Shown here piece after piece: positions 14,391 through 16,987 of a DNA stretch of 16,987 bases (within the stretch, counting starts at the first letter, position 1; each line of letters begins with the position of its first letter). This DNA is from Collinsella aerofaciens (GTDB taxonomy: Bacteria > Actinomycetota > Coriobacteriia > Coriobacteriales > Coriobacteriaceae), in assembly GCA_008668235.1 (NCBI GenBank), contig RQCP01000028.1:1-16987 (forward strand). Direction: 5' to 3'. The notes beneath the pieces are model-generated. The model was not told the DNA's origin. It saw nothing but the letters and a program-made list of their open reading frames with translations, and did not search any database. Position numbers and translations under genes: made by a program.

Positions 14391-14415
14391 ATATGTACAC
14401 ATATACGTCTATATG
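14391..14415. promoter_or_regulatory. two overlapping AT-rich palindromes upstream of the JetD-like gene
   Basis: ATATGTACACATAT (14391-14404) and CATATACGTCTATATG (14400-14415) each have perfect 6-bp arms. They lie 13-37 bp upstream of the GTG start, where promoter or operator sequence would be. TATA-rich boxes here may be the -10, but no clear -35 was found. Confidence 0.35.
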
Positions 14416-14483
14416 GTACAACGCGCGCCCTTATCCACGCAAAACATCTGCGAGAACACTCGAGCGCCACCCGCTTTTGCATG

Positions 14484-14523
14484 AAAAAAGACCGAGCCCG
14501 CGAAGTCGCGGACCCGGTCTTTC
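14484..14523 (-). terminator. intrinsic terminator of the cstA gene
   Basis: AAAGACCGAGCCCGCG (14487-14502) pairs with CGCGGACCCGGTCTTT (14507-14522) at 14 of 16 positions around a 4-nt loop. On the minus strand it is followed by six T. It lies about 40 bp past the cstA stop codon and separates it from the JetD-like gene on the same strand. Confidence 0.9.
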
Positions 14524-14561
14524 CGAGTCATATAGATGTGACGTTCAACTCGTCAGGTCGA

Positions 14562-16451
14562 CTAAGCCTTGGCGGCCTCGGCGTCGACAGGAGCCTCGGC
14601 GGCAGCGGCGCGGCCGTACTCGGCCTTGCCCATCTCGGACCACTCGGGCTCCTCGTCGGGCATGGAGCCAGCCTCCTTGCCAAAGAACTCCTTGAGGCAG
14701 TTGACGGCGACGATGAGACCCAGGACCATCAGCAGGACGGCGAAGACGAGCTGCAGGCCCTTGGTGGCGGCGACGGAGACGGCGGCCGTGGTGGCAGTAG
14801 CCGGGATGGTACCGAAGAAACCGTAGGCCTGGACGGCGGTCATGCAGCCCATGGCGCTCTGGACCAGCGAGGTGAAGGTGCAGCAGAGCAGGAAGGCGAC
14901 GGGCACGTAGAGCATCCAGCCCTTGCGGCCGGTGCACTTGCAGAACACGGCGAGGGTGATCATGGTCATGCCGCCGAGCAGCTGGTTGGAAGCACCAAAG
15001 AGCGGCCAGATGTTGGCATAGCCACCAAAAGCGAGGGCGAGACCGGGAAGCAGGGTAACGACCGTGGCGAACCAGGGGTTGCCGAGGACCTTCATGTAGC
15101 CGGCCTTGGACTCGATGGCCAGGGCATCGTTGGTCTGGGCAAAGAACTCGGAGAACGAGGTGCGGGCGATGCGGGCGACGGCGTCGAGCGAGGTCAGAGC
15201 CAGAGCGGAAACGTTCATGGTCATAAAGACGGTAGCGAGCGTGCCGTCAACACCGAAGGCCTGCATACCGCGGGAGATGCCAGCGGCGAAGATCTGGAAC
15301 GGGGTGGAAGCGACACCGGCGTTGAGGGCGCCGGTACCGGCGGTGTTCATATCGGAGAACATGATGCCAGCGACGATGATGGCAAGGATGCCGACGAAGG
15401 ACTCGACGATCATGGCGCCGTAACCGACCTTGACGGCGTCCTGCTCCTTCTCGACCTGCTTAGAAGAGGTGCCGGAAGAAACGAGGCTGTGGAAACCGGA
15501 GAGAGCACCGCAAGCGACGGAGACGAACAGGACCGGGAACATCATGCCGGAGGCAGTGGAGAAGCCGGTGAAGACCGGAGCGGTAATAGTGGCCTGACCG
15601 TTGACGCCCAAGACGACGATGCCGAGGACAGCGCAGACGATCATGACGATCATCATGATGGAAGTGAGGTAGTCACGCGGGGTCTTGAGCATCTGGATGG
15701 GCATAGCGCCAGCGAAGACCAGGTAGACCATGACGACGGCGAACCACTGGAACTTATCCAGGTAGACCGGGAACTGCATACCGACGGCGAACATGAGAAC
15801 CATGAGGACCACGCCGGTGACGAACTCGGCAGCGCCGGTGAGGTTGAACTTCTTCTGGGCCCAACCAAAGGCGATAGCGACGAAGGTGAACAGGATGGAG
15901 ATGGTACCAGCGCAGCCGGCGGCATAGGACTTGGTGAAGTCGATGGCACCGGTAGCAGCACCAGAAGCGTCAACGGCCGGGGTGAACATGAACGTCTTGC
16001 AGACCATGTCGGTGAAAGCGGCGATGACGATGATGCAGAACAGCCAGCAGAACAGCAGGAACAGGCGACGGCCGGTCTTGCCAATGTACTTCTCGATGAG
16101 CTGAGCAAGCGACTTGCCGTTGTTCTTCATCGAAGCGTACAGAGCACCAAAGTCGTGGACGGCACCAAAGAAGATGCCGCCGACGAGGACCCAGAGCACG
16201 ACGGGCAGCCAGCCAAAGGCCATGGCGACGATCGTACCCGTAACAGGGCCAGCACCGCAGATCGAGCTGAACTGGTGCGAGAACGCGGTGAAGGCGGAGA
16301 CGGGCGAGAAGCTCTTGCCGTCCTTCATGCGCTTGGCCGGCGTGAGGGCCTCTTTGTCAACGCCCCACTTGTTGGCCAGCCAGCGGCCATAGCCCAGATA
16401 GCCGCAGGCGAGCACCGCCGCGGCCACAACCATGAGCAAAACTCCGTTCAT
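14562..16451 (-). CDS. cstA: CstA-family carbon starvation transporter
   Basis: A polytopic inner-membrane transporter. Relatives in Escherichia coli (CstA, BtsT) take up pyruvate or peptides when carbon is short. It has 629 residues, somewhat shorter than the E. coli protein of about 700. Conserved CstA blocks are seen: GYGRWLANKWGVDKEALTP with KDGKSFSPVSA near the N-terminus, FSSICGAGPVTGTIVA (about 61-76), LVGGIFFGAVHDFGALYASM, ACGALSGFHSLVSSGTSSKQ, and WPLFGASNQLLGG near the end. Many hydrophobic segments fill the length. The C-terminal tail is acidic and Ala-rich and probably cytoplasmic. The ATG at 16451 has the very strong site AGAGGAGG at the right distance. A 13-bp terminator hairpin lies about 35 bp before the start codon, so expression is probably controlled by read-through. 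Confidence 0.95.
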   Translation of the reverse strand: MNGVLLMVVAAAVLACGYLGYGRWLANKWGVDKEALTPAKRMKDGKSFSPVSAFTAFSHQFSSICGAGPVTGTIVAMAFGWLPVVLWVLVGGIFFGAVHDFGALYASMKNNGKSLAQLIEKYIGKTGRRLFLLFCWLFCIIVIAAFTDMVCKTFMFTPAVDASGAATGAIDFTKSYAAGCAGTISILFTFVAIAFGWAQKKFNLTGAAEFVTGVVLMVLMFAVGMQFPVYLDKFQWFAVVMVYLVFAGAMPIQMLKTPRDYLTSIMMIVMIVCAVLGIVVLGVNGQATITAPVFTGFSTASGMMFPVLFVSVACGALSGFHSLVSSGTSSKQVEKEQDAVKVGYGAMIVESFVGILAIIVAGIMFSDMNTAGTGALNAGVASTPFQIFAAGISRGMQAFGVDGTLATVFMTMNVSALALTSLDAVARIARTSFSEFFAQTNDALAIESKAGYMKVLGNPWFATVVTLLPGLALAFGGYANIWPLFGASNQLLGGMTMITLAVFCKCTGRKGWMLYVPVAFLLCCTFTSLVQSAMGCMTAVQAYGFFGTIPATATTAAVSVAATKGLQLVFAVLLMVLGLIVAVNCLKEFFGKEAGSMPDEEPEWSEMGKAEYGRAAAAEAPVDAEAAKA

Positions 16452-16486
16452 TACATTTCCTCCTCTAAAAAGAACTTCCTAGACAT

Positions 16487-16525
16487 AAAAAATGAGGGCC
16501 GTCGGTTGCGCTCGACGGCCCTCAT
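16487..16525 (-). terminator. leader terminator (attenuator) just upstream of cstA
   Basis: ATGAGGGCCGTCG (16492-16504) and CGACGGCCCTCAT (16513-16525) form a perfect 13-bp stem with an 8-nt loop. On the minus strand it is followed by six T. It stands between the promoter at 16693-16721 and the cstA ribosome site, with no room for another promoter after it, so it must be passed for cstA to be expressed from upstream. Confidence 0.85.
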
Positions 16526-16531
16526 CTTCAT

Positions 16532-16573
16532 CAGCCGCCCGTTATCGTACGGGCTAGCTGTATGTGCTAACCC
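16532..16573 (-). promoter_or_regulatory. mutually exclusive hairpins in the cstA leader
   Basis: On the minus strand GGGTTAGC (16566-16573) can pair with GCTAGCCC (16551-16558, one G-U). Instead, the latter's AGCCCGT can pair with ACGGGC and GCT further down (about 16532-16558). The two folds share bases and cannot coexist, as in switch-like leaders. No known riboswitch class was recognised. Confidence 0.4.
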
Positions 16574-16614
16574 GCATCAGATAATTACTACGCTGATAAT
16601 GTTTAGCTGATGCG
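16573..16614 (-). promoter_or_regulatory. leader hairpin upstream of cstA
   Basis: CGCATCAG and CTGATGCG form a perfect 8-bp stem around an AT-rich 26-nt loop. The CATCAGC arm could also pair with GCTGATG lying just before the terminator (near 16530-16536), which offers a second alternative fold. Confidence 0.4.
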
Positions 16615-16645
16615 TGAACATGTCTAAGAAATCCTCTTCAATCAT
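16577..16645 (-). CDS. possible 22-residue leader peptide upstream of cstA
   Basis: An ATG at 16645 opens a 22-codon frame ending at TGA (16577-16579). The peptide begins MIEEDFLDMF and ends NIISVVII, so its last eight residues hold four Ile and two Val. Its stop falls inside the 3' arm of the hairpin at 16573-16614, the layout expected if ribosome position affects leader folding. The ribosome site is poor (a GGATCG some 12 bases upstream), so translation is doubtful. Confidence 0.25.
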   Translation of the reverse strand: MIEEDFLDMFTHQLNIISVVII

Positions 16646-16692
16646 GATGCGAACGATCCGTGCGTGTTCACATCCCCCAGTGGTTGAAAAGG

Positions 16693-16721
16693 AGTATGAA
16701 ACTTTAGTTGCCTAAAGTCAA
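16693..16721 (-). promoter_or_regulatory. sigma-A-type promoter of cstA with a palindrome in the spacer
   Basis: On the minus strand TTGACT (16716-16721) and CATACT (16693-16698) are separated by exactly 17 bp. A perfect palindrome, ACTTTAG-TTGC-CTAAAGT (16701-16718), fills the spacer and touches the -35 box, a good place for a repressor or activator. A/T-rich runs at about 16725-16775, just upstream of the -35, could act as an UP element. Transcription would start near 16686, giving a leader of about 235 nt. Confidence 0.7.
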
Positions 16722-16876
16722 CGCAAATATGTAATGAATTTTCAGCTTTTTTTGAATTTCTTGGTATAAAACGCCACTGACCTCGGACTTTACCCGACAA
16801 AAGTTTTTGCATGAGAGTTGCCCCTCGGGAGCGGGCGGGCGTATACAAGGTTTCCTGCTCTACAGTCCTGCGCAAG

Positions 16877-16904
16877 AAGAAGGCCACATTAAGTGGCCTT
16901 CTTT
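16877..16904 (+). terminator. terminator-like hairpin near the right end
   Basis: AAGAAGGCCAC (16877-16887) and GTGGCCTTCTT (16893-16903) form a perfect 11-bp stem with a 5-nt loop. The T-run is short on both strands. It overlaps the start of copy B of the dispersed block. Which transcript it would end is not visible. Confidence 0.45.
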
Positions 16905-16987
16905 GCGTGCGGAACTCGCGATAAACCTTATATCCGGCCCCTCCGGTCGGGGACCTTTCTGTATCGATGCGGCTTCTGAGCCGGATC
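16888..16987 (+). repeat. dispersed conserved block, copy B (runs off the window)
   Basis: Matches copy A (11980-12039, minus strand) at 35 of the 41 bases from TTAAGTGGCC. Further weaker similarity follows: a GGCCCC/GGGG hairpin near 16936-16953 and a TTTCTGTATCGATGCGGC stretch that resembles copy A's continuation. The frame KWPxxRAELAxNLxxGPSG is open to the window edge but has no visible start codon. Confidence 0.6.

Noticed and set aside
13149..16610. A very long open frame (1153 codons) on the + strand
   Set aside because: It runs antisense to both the JetD-like gene and cstA, whose proteins are clearly recognisable. Its translation is low-complexity (Asp/Gly/Glu/His-rich), as expected of the antisense of GC-rich codons.
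16642..16887. An 81-codon minus-strand frame upstream of cstA
   Set aside because: It contains the cstA promoter boxes, the spacer palindrome and A/T-rich runs, and resembles no family. I treat it as chance.

Overview
The window looks like chromosome of a high-GC gut actinobacterium of the class Coriobacteriia, most probably Collinsella. That assignment is inference from GC-rich codon use, strong AGGAGG-type ribosome sites, the gene families present and a CwlM-like protein typical of Actinobacteria; no rRNA is present to confirm it. There is no sign of a prophage, insertion sequence or CRISPR array.

Layout. (1) 1-1039 (+): the 3' end of glycogen phosphorylase. (2) 1040-1415: a gene-free gap with a terminator, two tandem 55-nt inverted-repeat elements and a second terminator. 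(3) 1416-5780 (-): a carbohydrate ABC importer operon read from right to left (Tat-type lipoprotein binding protein, two membrane proteins, MsmK/UgpC-type ATPase), with two intercistronic hairpins that lack T-runs. (4) 6087-6806 (-): a TreR-like GntR/UTRA regulator. (5) 7036-9486 (+), divergent from it: an unusual fusion of an alpha-glucoside PTS EIICB with a Cof-type HAD phosphatase. Similar palindromes of the form TTGTnTnnAC lie in front of both transport units, so the regulator probably controls both. Together with glycogen phosphorylase this is an alpha-glucan/alpha-glucoside uptake and storage locus.

(6) 9600-11669 (+): a polyprenyl diphosphate synthase and a signal-less protein with two peptidoglycan-binding repeats and a shrunken C-terminal domain resembling a dead amidase, as in mycobacterial CwlM. 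Both point to cell-envelope precursor supply and its control. (7) 11708-11782 (+): tRNA-Gln(TTG) with its terminator. (8) 11783-12203: about 420 bp without a convincing gene but full of structure: an inverted 17-nt copy of the tRNA T-arm, a 32-nt hairpin, a conserved block that recurs at the right end of the window, and a 106-nt imperfect palindrome.

(9) 12204-14378 (-): a 724-residue protein with a JetD-like (DUF2220) Toprim domain behind about 360 residues of charged, disordered sequence, with no JetA/B/C partner in view. (10) 14562-16451 (-): a CstA-family carbon-starvation/pyruvate-type transporter. Its leader of about 235 nt starts at a good sigma-A-type promoter with a perfect palindrome in the spacer and carries a 13-bp intrinsic terminator just before the ribosome site, which implies transcription attenuation. 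(11) 16877-16987: a terminator-like hairpin and the second copy of the dispersed block, cut by the window edge.

The best candidates for something undescribed are the EIICB-HAD fusion, the solitary JetD-like protein, the attenuated cstA leader, and the repeated structured element at 11980-12166 and 16888-16987.
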